Positions 9,288 through 17,432 of a DNA stretch of 64,000 nucleotides are shown in pieces. The DNA lies in the NCBI RefSeq assembly GCF_010723575.1, contig NZ_BLKZ01000001.1:5580001-5644000 (forward strand), in the 5' to 3' direction. Origin of the DNA: Mycobacterium bourgelatii. GTDB lineage: Bacteria > Actinomycetota > Actinomycetes > Mycobacteriales > Mycobacteriaceae. How positions within the stretch are numbered: position 1 is the first letter of the stretch; each line of letters starts with the position of its first letter. The translations under genes and the position numbers were made by a program. A model generated the notes under the pieces. That model was not told where the DNA came from. It worked only from the letters and a program-made list of their open reading frames with translations, and did no database searches.

Positions 9288-10099
9288 TACGCCGGCCCTC
9301 CCTCGAGTTCACGGGCGATAGCCGCTGCCACGTTGCCGCCGTCGACCCAGATGACCTGGCCCGAAATATAGCTGGCTGCGCGGCTATTCAAGAACAGCAG
9401 GACCGCGGCCTGTTCTGCCGGGTCGGACACCCGCCCCAGCGGCTTCGGTATGTCGTCGAGAAATTGCTGCCCGTAGGCGGTGCGCAGCTGGTCGAGGATC
9501 GGCGTCTCGGTCACCCCCGGGCCGGTGCAATTGATCCGGATGCCTCGCGCGCCCAGCGCGGTGACGTTGCGCATGCCGTACAGAATGACCGCTTCCTTGG
9601 ACAGCTGGTAGCCGGTGCCCACGACATCCGGATGGCGTCGACACCAGTCAATTCCCTCCTGCATGGTCGCGGTGTTCAACAATGGCACGACGTCCCGCTG
9701 GTGTTCCCGATACGCCGCGGCCGCCAGGGAAGCCACGCTCACGATCGACGAACCCGCCGTCATCCGCGGAATCAGCGCCTCGGTGAGGTGGCGCAGCCCC
9801 AGGAAGTTGATCGTGACGACCAACTCCGGGTCGCCGATACCCGACGACACGCCGGCGACATTGAACAGCGCGTCGATGTCGCCGGCGAGGGACGCGACGG
9901 CCTGATCGATCGACGCCGCGTCGGCGAGGTCAACCTCGTGAAAATCGTTGACCGGCACCGCCGGCCGACGCTTGTCCAGCCCGACGACGTGCGCCCCGAG
10001 TTCGGTGAGCTGCTGTACCACGTGTGCGCCGATGCCCGACGCACATCCGGTCACCACGGCACGTCGGCCGTCGTAGCGCCACAACTCGTCGATTGCCAT
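9287..10099 (-). CDS. Short-chain dehydrogenase/reductase (coniferyl-alcohol dehydrogenase-like)
   Basis: 270-aa classical SDR with the TGCASGIG nucleotide motif near residue 18, NVAG, a catalytic Ser in SVASLA and the YQLSK pair. The PG-motif region reads CTGPGVTETPI. The arrangement resembles the coniferyl-alcohol dehydrogenase/hydroxysteroid dehydrogenase subgroup, in which the segment between the active-site Ser and Tyr is long, as here. It is the first gene of a tightly coupled run SDR-cyclase-hydrolase. Confidence 0.85.
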   Translation of the reverse strand: MAIDELWRYDGRRAVVTGCASGIGAHVVQQLTELGAHVVGLDKRRPAVPVNDFHEVDLADAASIDQAVASLAGDIDALFNVAGVSSGIGDPELVVTINFLGLRHLTEALIPRMTAGSSIVSVASLAAAAYREHQRDVVPLLNTATMQEGIDWCRRHPDVVGTGYQLSKEAVILYGMRNVTALGARGIRINCTGPGVTETPILDQLRTAYGQQFLDDIPKPLGRVSDPAEQAAVLLFLNSRAASYISGQVIWVDGGNVAAAIARELEGGPA

Positions 10100-10131
10100 T
10101 CTCGGTGGGCAGGCCTAGTCAGCTTCCGGAC

Positions 10132-11439
10132 TCACTTGCCCTGCTGCTGCTCCTTCAAGCGCTGCGCGGCCTGGACGCGCCCCTCGTTGATTTCGGCCAT
10201 GGCCTCCGGAATCTCGCTGGCCGTGAACTTTCCGCCGCGGCCGGTCGGCAGGCCGCCGAAGGAGTAGCTTTCGTCGAACTGCGGTGCCGTCGGTTCCGGC
10301 CGACGAGCTTCCACCTTCTCGATCACCGGCGCCAGTCGGGCGGCCTTGTCGGCCACCGCCTTTGCGTCACGCTCGATGAATTCGGGCAGGACCTCCTTGC
10401 CCATCAGCTCGATCGACTCCATGGTGCCCTCGTGGCTGCGCGGGTTCAGCAGCAGGATGATCTCGTCGACACCGCTCTCCTCGTACCCACGCAGGAACTC
10501 ACGAACCGTGGCCGGTGATCCGATCGCGCCGCGGCCGGGTCCGTACGCCAGCGTGGGGTCCTTCTCCACCTCTTCCAGATAGCGTTCCCAGACGCCGGTC
10601 CGTCCCGGGGTGTGCACGCCGGTCATGTAGTAGTGCATGATGCCGAAGGAGAAGAAGCCGCCGCCCTGGCCGAGGCGTTGCAATGCCTGCTCGTCGGTCT
10701 TGGCCACCATCATCGACAGGTCACCGCCGATGGCCAGGATGTTGGGGTTGATCGCCGGTGTGACCGGGACCCCGTTTTCCTCGAACTCCTTGTAGTAGCC
10801 GTTGACCCGTTCGGCCAGCGGCCCTGGCCCGGTGTAGGCGAAACTCAGTGCGCCAATCGCCTTTTGGGCCGCCATCTGAACGCTGGACGGGCGCGTGCAG
10901 GCGACCCACACGGGCGGATGCGGCTTCTGCAGCGGCTTGGGGATCACATTGCGGGCCGGCATCTGGATGTGTTCGCCCTTGAAGCCGGTGAAGGGCTCCT
11001 CGACCATGCAGCGGATCGCGACCTCGAGCGCCTCCTCCCACTGCGCACGTTTGTCGGCGGGGTCGATGTTGAATCCGCCGAGCTCACCGATGGAAGAGGA
11101 CTCGCCGGTGCCGAATTCGACGCGCCCGTTGGAGATCAGGTCCAGGGTGGCGACGCGCTCGGCCACTCGGGCGGGATGGTTCACCGCCGGCGGCAGGTGC
11201 ATGATGCCGAAGCCGAGCCGAATGTTCTTGGTGCGCTGGCTCGCCGCGGCGAGGAACATCTCGGGCGCGGTGGAATGACAGTACTCCTCGAGGAAGTGGT
11301 GCTCGGTGAGCCATACCGTGGAAAAGCCGGCCTTGTCGGCGGCCTCCACCTCGTCGAGGCAGTCCTGCAACAGCTCCCGTTCGTCGTCGGGCGCCCACGG
11401 GCGGGGCAGGGCGAACTCGTAGAACAATGAGATCTTCAT
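10132..11439 (-). CDS. LLM-class flavin-dependent monooxygenase
   Basis: 435-aa luciferase-like TIM-barrel protein (N-terminal MKISLFYEFALPRPW, TVWLTEHHF, RVAERVATLDLISNGRVEFGTG). The C-terminal 60 residues extend beyond the usual barrel and are rich in charged residues. The flavin could be FMN or F420 and cannot be decided from sequence. The start carries a strong AGGAGG site 7 bases upstream. It lies 4 bp behind the second KstD-like gene, so the two are very probably co-transcribed. Confidence 0.87.
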   Translation of the reverse strand: MKISLFYEFALPRPWAPDDERELLQDCLDEVEAADKAGFSTVWLTEHHFLEEYCHSTAPEMFLAAASQRTKNIRLGFGIMHLPPAVNHPARVAERVATLDLISNGRVEFGTGESSSIGELGGFNIDPADKRAQWEEALEVAIRCMVEEPFTGFKGEHIQMPARNVIPKPLQKPHPPVWVACTRPSSVQMAAQKAIGALSFAYTGPGPLAERVNGYYKEFEENGVPVTPAINPNILAIGGDLSMMVAKTDEQALQRLGQGGGFFSFGIMHYYMTGVHTPGRTGVWERYLEEVEKDPTLAYGPGRGAIGSPATVREFLRGYEESGVDEIILLLNPRSHEGTMESIELMGKEVLPEFIERDAKAVADKAARLAPVIEKVEARRPEPTAPQFDESYSFGGLPTGRGGKFTASEIPEAMAEINEGRVQAAQRLKEQQQGK

Positions 11440-11442
11440 TTG

Positions 11443-13221
11443 CTACCTCCTATGAGAATTAAGGGTCTGGGCGGCTTCCGCGTCCGACTCGGATTTCGTG
11501 ACGAGTAGGTCGGCAACGTGTTTCGCCGCGACGAAGCCGAAGGTCATCGCCGGGCCGATGGTGGCGCCGGCCCCGGCGTAGCTGCGTCCCATCACCGGCG
11601 CGGAGGTGTTTCCCACCGCGTACAGTCCGCGCACCACCGTGTCGTCCGTCCGTAGCACCCGTGCATATTCGTCGACACGGAGCCCGCCGGAGGTGCCCAG
11701 GTCGCCGAGCACAACGCGAAACGCGTAGTAGGGCGGGTCGCCCAGTGGATGCAGGTTGGGGTTGGGCAGGGTCGGATCGCCGTAGTAGTTGTCGTAGACG
11801 CTGTCGCCGCGGTTGAAATCGTCGTCGTGGCCCTTGCGCGCCAGTTCGTTGAAGCGGGCGGCGGTGGCCCGAAGTTGTTCCGCTGGAACGTCGATCTTGG
11901 TCGCTAATTCGTCCCAGTTCATCGCGGCCTTGACCACGCCCGAGTCCAGCCAAGCTTTAGGGATCTTGCGTCCGGTGGGCACCGGCGCGCCGGGAATCTT
12001 CGGTATGGGCAGATGACCGCCCACGACATAGCGATTGAAGGAGCGGTGATCGGTGATGAGCCAGCAGGGGATGTGCGTCACCCCGGACCTCTGGCCTTCG
12101 ATCATGGCGTGGCCGAAGTCCATGTAGGGTGCCGCCTCGTTGATGAAGCGCTTGCCCTCCCCGTTGACGATGAACTGCGCCGGCATCATTCGCTCGTTCA
12201 GCATGAACTGCATTCGGCCGTCCGGCCACTGGATGGCCGGGAACCACCACGCCTCGTCGAGCAGGTCGGCGGCCGCGCCGACCGCCTGGCCTGCCCGGAT
12301 GCCGTCGCCCATGGCGGCCGGATTGCCGAAGCTCCAGTCCTGGTCGATCTCTGGCAGATGTTCCTTGCGCCAGGCCAGGTCGTGGTCGAATCCCCCGGTC
12401 GCCAAGATCACGCCGCCACGCGCCCCGATCCGCTGCCGGGTGCCGTTTCTCTCCACCAGTGCACCGGTCACCGATCCGTCGGCGTCGGTGAGCAACTCGA
12501 CCAGCGGCGTGTCCAGCCACAGCGGAATACCGCGTTCCCGCATCGCCAGCCGTAGCCTGGCCACCAGCGATTGGCCGATCGCCGCCATCCGCTCGTCCAA
12601 GACACGCGCCCGGACCATGCGTGCAATCAGCTTCAGCAGCACGGCCTTTCCGGCCCAGGACTGCCTGATCCGGTAAAACGAGCGCAATTCCTTCGGCCCC
12701 AGCCAAATTCCCTTGGGCGCCAACGCCAGCGGCTGCAGCAGTGTTGACTCGTCGTCACCCAGCACGCGCAGATCGATGGGCGGCACGTTGATGGTGCTGC
12801 CCAGCTCGGAGCCACCCGGCAGCTCCGGATAGTAGTCGGCATATCCGGGCTTCCAGACGAACTCGAGCCAGGGCGAAAGGCGTTCCAAGAACTCCAGCAT
12901 TCGCGGCGCCGATTCCACGTACTGCCGCAGGCGCGCCTCGGTGACCAGGCCTTCGGTGATCTGTCGCAGGTACTCGACGACGCCTTCCGCGTTCGGGGCA
13001 TAACCTTCCCGGCGTTGCGCGGGCGCACCCGGCACCCAGATGCCCCCACCCGACAACGCGGTGGAACCGCCGTACTTGCCGGACTTCTCGATCACCAACG
13101 CATCGAGCCCGGATGCGGATGCGGTCAGTGCGGCCGTCATCCCGCCGCCACCCGATCCGACGACCAACACGTCGACGACGTGGTCGAAGCGACCCGATGC
13201 TTCCGTTGCCCCTGACGTCAT
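11443..13221 (-). CDS. FAD-binding dehydrogenase, KstD-like (second of three)
   Basis: 592-aa flavoprotein. FAD motif GSGGGG is at residues 22-27, with the characteristic GGSTALSGGGIWVP and a C-terminal GNTSAPVMGRSYAGAGATIGPAM, which holds the Tyr and Gly pattern seen in real 3-ketosteroid delta-1-dehydrogenases. It is thus the best KstD candidate of the three paralogues here. ATG 13221 overlaps the stop of the upstream mhpB-like gene as ATGA. It could act on a steroid ring or a steroid-like cyclic ketone. Confidence 0.85.
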   Translation of the reverse strand: MTSGATEASGRFDHVVDVLVVGSGGGGMTAALTASASGLDALVIEKSGKYGGSTALSGGGIWVPGAPAQRREGYAPNAEGVVEYLRQITEGLVTEARLRQYVESAPRMLEFLERLSPWLEFVWKPGYADYYPELPGGSELGSTINVPPIDLRVLGDDESTLLQPLALAPKGIWLGPKELRSFYRIRQSWAGKAVLLKLIARMVRARVLDERMAAIGQSLVARLRLAMRERGIPLWLDTPLVELLTDADGSVTGALVERNGTRQRIGARGGVILATGGFDHDLAWRKEHLPEIDQDWSFGNPAAMGDGIRAGQAVGAAADLLDEAWWFPAIQWPDGRMQFMLNERMMPAQFIVNGEGKRFINEAAPYMDFGHAMIEGQRSGVTHIPCWLITDHRSFNRYVVGGHLPIPKIPGAPVPTGRKIPKAWLDSGVVKAAMNWDELATKIDVPAEQLRATAARFNELARKGHDDDFNRGDSVYDNYYGDPTLPNPNLHPLGDPPYYAFRVVLGDLGTSGGLRVDEYARVLRTDDTVVRGLYAVGNTSAPVMGRSYAGAGATIGPAMTFGFVAAKHVADLLVTKSESDAEAAQTLNSHRR

Positions 13222-14171
13222 GCGACCGGCGCCGCCGTTCGCACCGCGAACCCGGCGAGCAGGTCGGCAGCCTGTTTGTAGTAACGCACCGAGGTCTGGT
13301 ACGGACCCACCGACGCCAACGCAGCGAAAGCAGCGACCCAGGTGCGGATCTCCTGCGCGGAACTGCCGCCCTCATGCGTCACGAACGAGTTCGACCAGCC
13401 GTCGAGATCCTCGAGGTGGCCATTGTCGACGACTTCCAAGAAGCGGTGGTCCCAGGCCGGGTTCAGGGGCTGCAGGTCGCTGTCGCCGCTGGCGAAGCTT
13501 CTGGCCGCATCGATGACCGCCGTCTGGCGGGCCTGCCGTTGCTCCGCTGTCATCGGTTGGCCGTCCACGATTCGTTGCCGCACGGCCGCAGTCGCGGTGT
13601 CCAACGTGGGCAGCGGGGGGCTGTGCGACAGGCCACCCGATCCGATCACCAGCACCCGCTTGTCCAACGTCGCCAGGAAGGCGCCGACCGCAGTTCCCAG
13701 GGCACGGCAGCGATGCAACGGCCCCAGCGGCACGGCGATCGCGTTGATGAAGATCGGTATCACCGGCTTCGCGGTGGCCGCGCCGAACAGTTTCTCCAGG
13801 GGCTGCACGGTGCCGTGATCGACGTCCATGTTCGCCGACACGGCCACATCGACGTTGGCGGCCAGCACGGCCTTGGCGCACTCGGCCGCGATGTCGCCGG
13901 GTACGTCGAGGGGGCCAGCTTGAGTACCATAGTCGCCGATACCGTTGGCCTGCATGCCAATACAGAACGACGGCATCACCCGGTAGAAGAATCCGTTGTA
14001 GTGGTCGGGCGCAAAGATGACGACCAACTCCGGGTCGTAGTCGGTGACGAATCCGCGCGCCTGGGCGATCGCGGCTTCCACGTCGTCAAGCAGGTCCTGC
14101 GGCGGCCCCGGAAGATTCAGCAGCGGGCTGTGGGACATACAGCACAGAGCCAGTGGCACTTTGAACGTCAC
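13218..14171 (-). CDS. mhpB: Extradiol ring-cleavage dioxygenase, MhpB-like
   Basis: 317-aa protein of the class III extradiol dioxygenases (LigB superfamily), close in layout to E. coli MhpB (2,3-dihydroxyphenylpropionate 1,2-dioxygenase). It keeps CMSHSPLL at the N-terminus, FAPDHYNGFFYRVMP, the catalytic DVDHG (His115 equivalent) and GSGGLSHSPP (His179 equivalent). The GTG start at 14171 is needed to keep the N-terminal strand and gives an 86-bp overlap with the mhpA-like gene. The product would be a meta-cleavage semialdehyde passed to the MhpC-like hydrolase. Confidence 0.9.
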   Translation of the reverse strand: MTFKVPLALCCMSHSPLLNLPGPPQDLLDDVEAAIAQARGFVTDYDPELVVIFAPDHYNGFFYRVMPSFCIGMQANGIGDYGTQAGPLDVPGDIAAECAKAVLAANVDVAVSANMDVDHGTVQPLEKLFGAATAKPVIPIFINAIAVPLGPLHRCRALGTAVGAFLATLDKRVLVIGSGGLSHSPPLPTLDTATAAVRQRIVDGQPMTAEQRQARQTAVIDAARSFASGDSDLQPLNPAWDHRFLEVVDNGHLEDLDGWSNSFVTHEGGSSAQEIRTWVAAFAALASVGPYQTSVRYYKQAADLLAGFAVRTAAPVA

Positions 14172-15786
14172 CCCCTTTCAGCGTGAGTGACAGCGCCTCG
14201 CTCAGTGACCTGCTCAGTTCGGGAGCAAGCTGAGCGATGCAGGCGCCGGCGATGCAGCGGTCGGGCCGCAAAAACACGACCGACTCTCGGTGGGCGTCGA
14301 ACCAGCCCTTCAAGCCTCCGGACCGATCACCGATGATCTCGACGTCGGGATCGTCGTGCCCGGTCCAATGCAGCTGCGTCAGCGGGCGTGCGGCAATAAA
14401 CCTAGCGCCCAAGGCTTTCCACGTCGCAAACGCTTCGTCGCCGAGTATCATGCGGGGATTGTTGTTCCAACACAACACGGCGAACCAGGAACCCAGCACA
14501 TCGTCGAGGAGCACGTTTTGCTGGGCGCGGGTGTCGACCCGCGGCTGGATGAACAGCGTTCCCACCGGCGAATCAGCCCGACGGGGCTCGTCGTGCACAA
14601 CGGCGCCATGCTCGTAGCGCGGCATCGGCTTGAACCGCATCTCGAGCACATACCGCTTGAGGGAAGGCACTATTGACGCCGATCGAACCAGCAGATCGCG
14701 GGCCGCTGTGACACGGCGGTTGGTTGGCGAGATGACCCGACCCACCATGGTGGAGAGGTCGATCATCGCTCGGGCGTGTTTGCGTCGCTCCTGGTCGTAG
14801 GTGTCCAGCAGCCGGTCTTCGGCGCGGCCGCTGACCACGGCGGCCAGTTTCCAACCCAGGTTGGCGGCATCCCGGATGCCGCTGTTGTAGCCCTGCCCCT
14901 GCCAGACCGGCATCAGGTGCGCGGCATCGCCGGCCAGCAGCAGCCGGCCGCTGCGGAACGCTCCGGCTATCCGCGAGTGGTGGGTATAGACCCGTCGTCG
15001 GATCACTTCGACCCGGTCCGGGTGCGGAACCATCCGCGCCAACATTCTGGTCAGAAAGACCGGATCCTCGGCCAGCTCGTCGGACTCGTCGGCGTGAATC
15101 ATGAACTCGAACCGGCGGATACCGTGGGCGATCGAGATCGAGGCGTAGGGGCGTTCCGGGTCGGCGCCGACCTCGCTGTTGGGGTGGCCGAGCGGGTCAT
15201 TCGCGACATCGACGACCAACCAGCGGGTGGATGAAGTGGTGCCGTCAAACGAGACACCCATCATTCCCCGGGTCGTGCTGCGCCCGCCGTCGCAGCCGAC
15301 GACGTAGCGTGCCCGGACCGTCACCGGCCCGCTCTGCCCACCGAGTTCGACGGTCACCGCCTGGTCGGTCTGCACGCAGGAAGTCATCGGCCGGTCCCAC
15401 CAGACCTCGACGTTGTCGAATCTGTCTAGACCACGCAGCAATTCGGCGTCGACCAAGGGTTGCACGAACCCGTTGCGCTTGGGCCAGCCGAAACGCGCGT
15501 CGGGCGGCGCCATTTCGGCGAGTATCCGGCGCTTGGCGTCGTAGAACCGCAAAATCTGGTTGGGCACGGTGTGCGGCAGCACCCGGTCGACCAAGCCGAT
15601 CGATTGAAACGTACGCAACGCTTCGTCGTCCAGTCCAACGCCGCGCGGATAGTCGATCAGCGTTTCGCGTTCCTCCACCACCAGCGTGGTGATGCCCTGT
15701 TGGCCAAGGATATTGGCCAGGGTCAGCCCCACCGGGCCGGCGCCGACCACCACGACGTCGCATTCGTGCCCGGCGCCGGCCATCAA
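14086..15786 (-). CDS. mhpA: FAD-dependent aromatic hydroxylase, MhpA-like
   Basis: 566-aa group A flavoprotein monooxygenase. It has the N-terminal GAGPVGLTLANILGQQG, a DG fingerprint (GCDGGRSTTRGMMG, about residue 165) and the GD motif LLAGDAAHLMPVWQGQG (about 285). Length and order agree with MhpA, 3-(3-hydroxyphenyl)propionate hydroxylase (554 aa in E. coli), with a thioredoxin-like C-terminal domain. It would hydroxylate a phenol to the catechol cleaved by the next gene. Its 3' end overlaps mhpB by 86 bp. Substrate specificity is inferred only. Confidence 0.87.
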   Translation of the reverse strand: MMAGAGHECDVVVVGAGPVGLTLANILGQQGITTLVVEERETLIDYPRGVGLDDEALRTFQSIGLVDRVLPHTVPNQILRFYDAKRRILAEMAPPDARFGWPKRNGFVQPLVDAELLRGLDRFDNVEVWWDRPMTSCVQTDQAVTVELGGQSGPVTVRARYVVGCDGGRSTTRGMMGVSFDGTTSSTRWLVVDVANDPLGHPNSEVGADPERPYASISIAHGIRRFEFMIHADESDELAEDPVFLTRMLARMVPHPDRVEVIRRRVYTHHSRIAGAFRSGRLLLAGDAAHLMPVWQGQGYNSGIRDAANLGWKLAAVVSGRAEDRLLDTYDQERRKHARAMIDLSTMVGRVISPTNRRVTAARDLLVRSASIVPSLKRYVLEMRFKPMPRYEHGAVVHDEPRRADSPVGTLFIQPRVDTRAQQNVLLDDVLGSWFAVLCWNNNPRMILGDEAFATWKALGARFIAARPLTQLHWTGHDDPDVEIIGDRSGGLKGWFDAHRESVVFLRPDRCIAGACIAQLAPELSRSLSEALSLTLKGGDVQSATGSVLYVPQPAAESSGAAAGPA

Positions 15787-16655
15787 CGTCCCAGCAGGAA
15801 GTCGATGTGCAGCCGGTTGAACGTCTTGGCATCCTCGTACTGCGGCCAGTGCCCGCAGCCCGGCATCAGTTCGAATCGGGCGCCGGGGATCATGGATGCG
15901 ATCCGCCGACCCTCCGTTACGTCGGCCGTCGGGTCATCACTTGTCCACAGCACCAAGGTGGGTGCGGTGATGGACCCGTACTCCTCCGGCCCCAACAGAT
16001 TTCGCGCACGAATCTCGGGGTCCTGCAGGGCCATGATGTCGCGCATGGCAGCGACGAAGCCCGGCTGCCGATAGATCCGCTGCCGACTGGCCACCAGATC
16101 GTCGTAGTTCTTCGACTTGTCTGCCATCAGCCATTTGATCCGCGCCTGCACGGTCTCCCAGGTCGGGTTCTCCACGGCGGCCATCGACAAGTCGATGATC
16201 CGTTTCATCACCACGGGATCCGCCTGCGATCCGCCAGCCGTGTTCAGGACCAGTCGGTCCACCACGTCGGGGTGGTCGATGGCGGCGCGCGCGGCCACCC
16301 ATCCACCGAGCGATTCGCCGCTGATGCTGGCGCGCCGAGCGCCGATGGCACGCAGTACCGCCATCAAATGCTCGACATAGTGCCGGATTTCCAACGGATG
16401 GCCCGGCTTGTCGGTGAAGCCGTGGCCGAGCATGTCGATGGCCCACGTCCAGAAGTGCTCGGCGTGCGCGGCCAGATTTCGAACGTAGGCCTCGGCGTGG
16501 CCGCCGGAGCCGTGCAGCAGCATCAGCACCGGTTTGCTTGGGTCGCCCGCGCGCAGGTATCGGGTCCGAACTCCCCCAGCCTCGAGGTAGCCCTGTTCGA
16601 ACGCGACGCCTTGGAGGTCGCTCCACACGCTCTCGAACTCCGCCACTGTCCTCAA
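15783..16655 (-). CDS. mhpC: Alpha/beta hydrolase, MhpC-like C-C hydrolase
   Basis: 290-aa alpha/beta hydrolase with an HGSGGHAEAYVRN oxyanion region, nucleophile elbow GESLGG, an acidic residue in TSDDPTADV and a terminal His in GCGHWPQ. Context (ATGA-coupled to the MhpA-like hydroxylase, with an MhpB-like dioxygenase following) points to hydrolysis of the ring-cleavage product. It is the first gene of the minus-strand transcript that reads away from the IclR regulator. No MhpD/E/F hydratase, aldolase or dehydrogenase genes are nearby, so the lower pathway must be elsewhere. Confidence 0.85.
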   Translation of the reverse strand: MRTVAEFESVWSDLQGVAFEQGYLEAGGVRTRYLRAGDPSKPVLMLLHGSGGHAEAYVRNLAAHAEHFWTWAIDMLGHGFTDKPGHPLEIRHYVEHLMAVLRAIGARRASISGESLGGWVAARAAIDHPDVVDRLVLNTAGGSQADPVVMKRIIDLSMAAVENPTWETVQARIKWLMADKSKNYDDLVASRQRIYRQPGFVAAMRDIMALQDPEIRARNLLGPEEYGSITAPTLVLWTSDDPTADVTEGRRIASMIPGARFELMPGCGHWPQYEDAKTFNRLHIDFLLGR

Positions 16656-16678
16656 TGACCCCCGGCTCGTGTGTGCTA

Positions 16679-16702
16679 ATATCGCACGTTGATGTGCGAT
16701 AT
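16679..16702. promoter_or_regulatory. Palindromic operator, candidate IclR-family site
   Basis: Perfect 9-bp arms ATATCGCAC / GTGCGATAT around a 6-nt spacer in the 86-bp gap between the mhpC-like gene and the divergent iclR-type gene. Its size and place fit an autoregulated operator for the IclR regulator and its catabolic target. Binding is inferred. Confidence 0.75.
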
Positions 16703-16741
16703 ATATAGAGCTTTGCCCTCGCGTGGGGGTATGTCAAGCCT

Positions 16742-17419
16742 GTGACGGGCGCGGCGGCGGGTTCACAGACGCTGGCCAGGGGGCTCACGGCGCTGCAACT
16801 GGTGGCTGCCTCCTCGCAGGGGCTGACCATGCAAGAGGTCGCCGACCAGGTCGGGGTGCACCGGACCATCGCATATCGCTTGCTGGCGACGTTGACCCAA
16901 TTTCGGCTGGTCGCCAAGGGAGAGGACGGCCGTTATCGACCGGCGGCCGGGTTGGCCGTCCTTGGCGCCTCCTTCGACAACAACCTGCGTCAATTGAGCG
17001 CGCCGACGCTGCGCGCGTTGGCCGACGAACTCGGCACCACCGTGTCGTTGCTGGTCGCCGAGGGTGACGAGCAGGTGGCGGTTGCGGTGATCGTGCCGAC
17101 CCAGGTTCCCTATCAGCTCGCCTTCCACGAGGGCAGCCGTTATCCGCTGGACCGCGGCGCTGCCGGGATCGCGCTGTTGGCGAGCATGCCACCGCGCCCG
17201 GGCGAGCGGGATCTCGTCGCCACCGCCCGCGACCGCGGCTGGGTGATCACGCACGGCGAGATCGAACCGGACACCTATGGACTGGCGGTTGCGGTGCCGC
17301 GCCCGGCTCCCTGTCCGCCCGCCTGCATCAACCTGATCTCCCATCGCGAGGACGTGGTGATGCGCGGCAAGGACGCTGTCATCAAAGCCGCCAACAAGTT
17401 GTCGGCACTGCTGAGCTGA
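16742..17419 (+). CDS. IclR-family transcriptional regulator
   Basis: 225-aa regulator. A winged helix-turn-helix (about residues 14-75, GLTMQEVADQVGVHRTIAYRL) is followed by the IclR effector domain, but this is short and ends soon after the HEGSRYPLDRGAAGIALL segment compared with typical 250-270 aa members. GTG start. It is divergent from the mhpC-mhpA-mhpB-kstD-like transcript and 13 bp before another KstD-like gene on its own strand, so it likely controls both directions through the palindrome in the gap. Confidence 0.88.
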   Translation: MTGAAAGSQTLARGLTALQLVAASSQGLTMQEVADQVGVHRTIAYRLLATLTQFRLVAKGEDGRYRPAAGLAVLGASFDNNLRQLSAPTLRALADELGTTVSLLVAEGDEQVAVAVIVPTQVPYQLAFHEGSRYPLDRGAAGIALLASMPPRPGERDLVATARDRGWVITHGEIEPDTYGLAVAVPRPAPCPPACINLISHREDVVMRGKDAVIKAANKLSALLS

Positions 17420-17432
17420 AGGGATACCCGGC

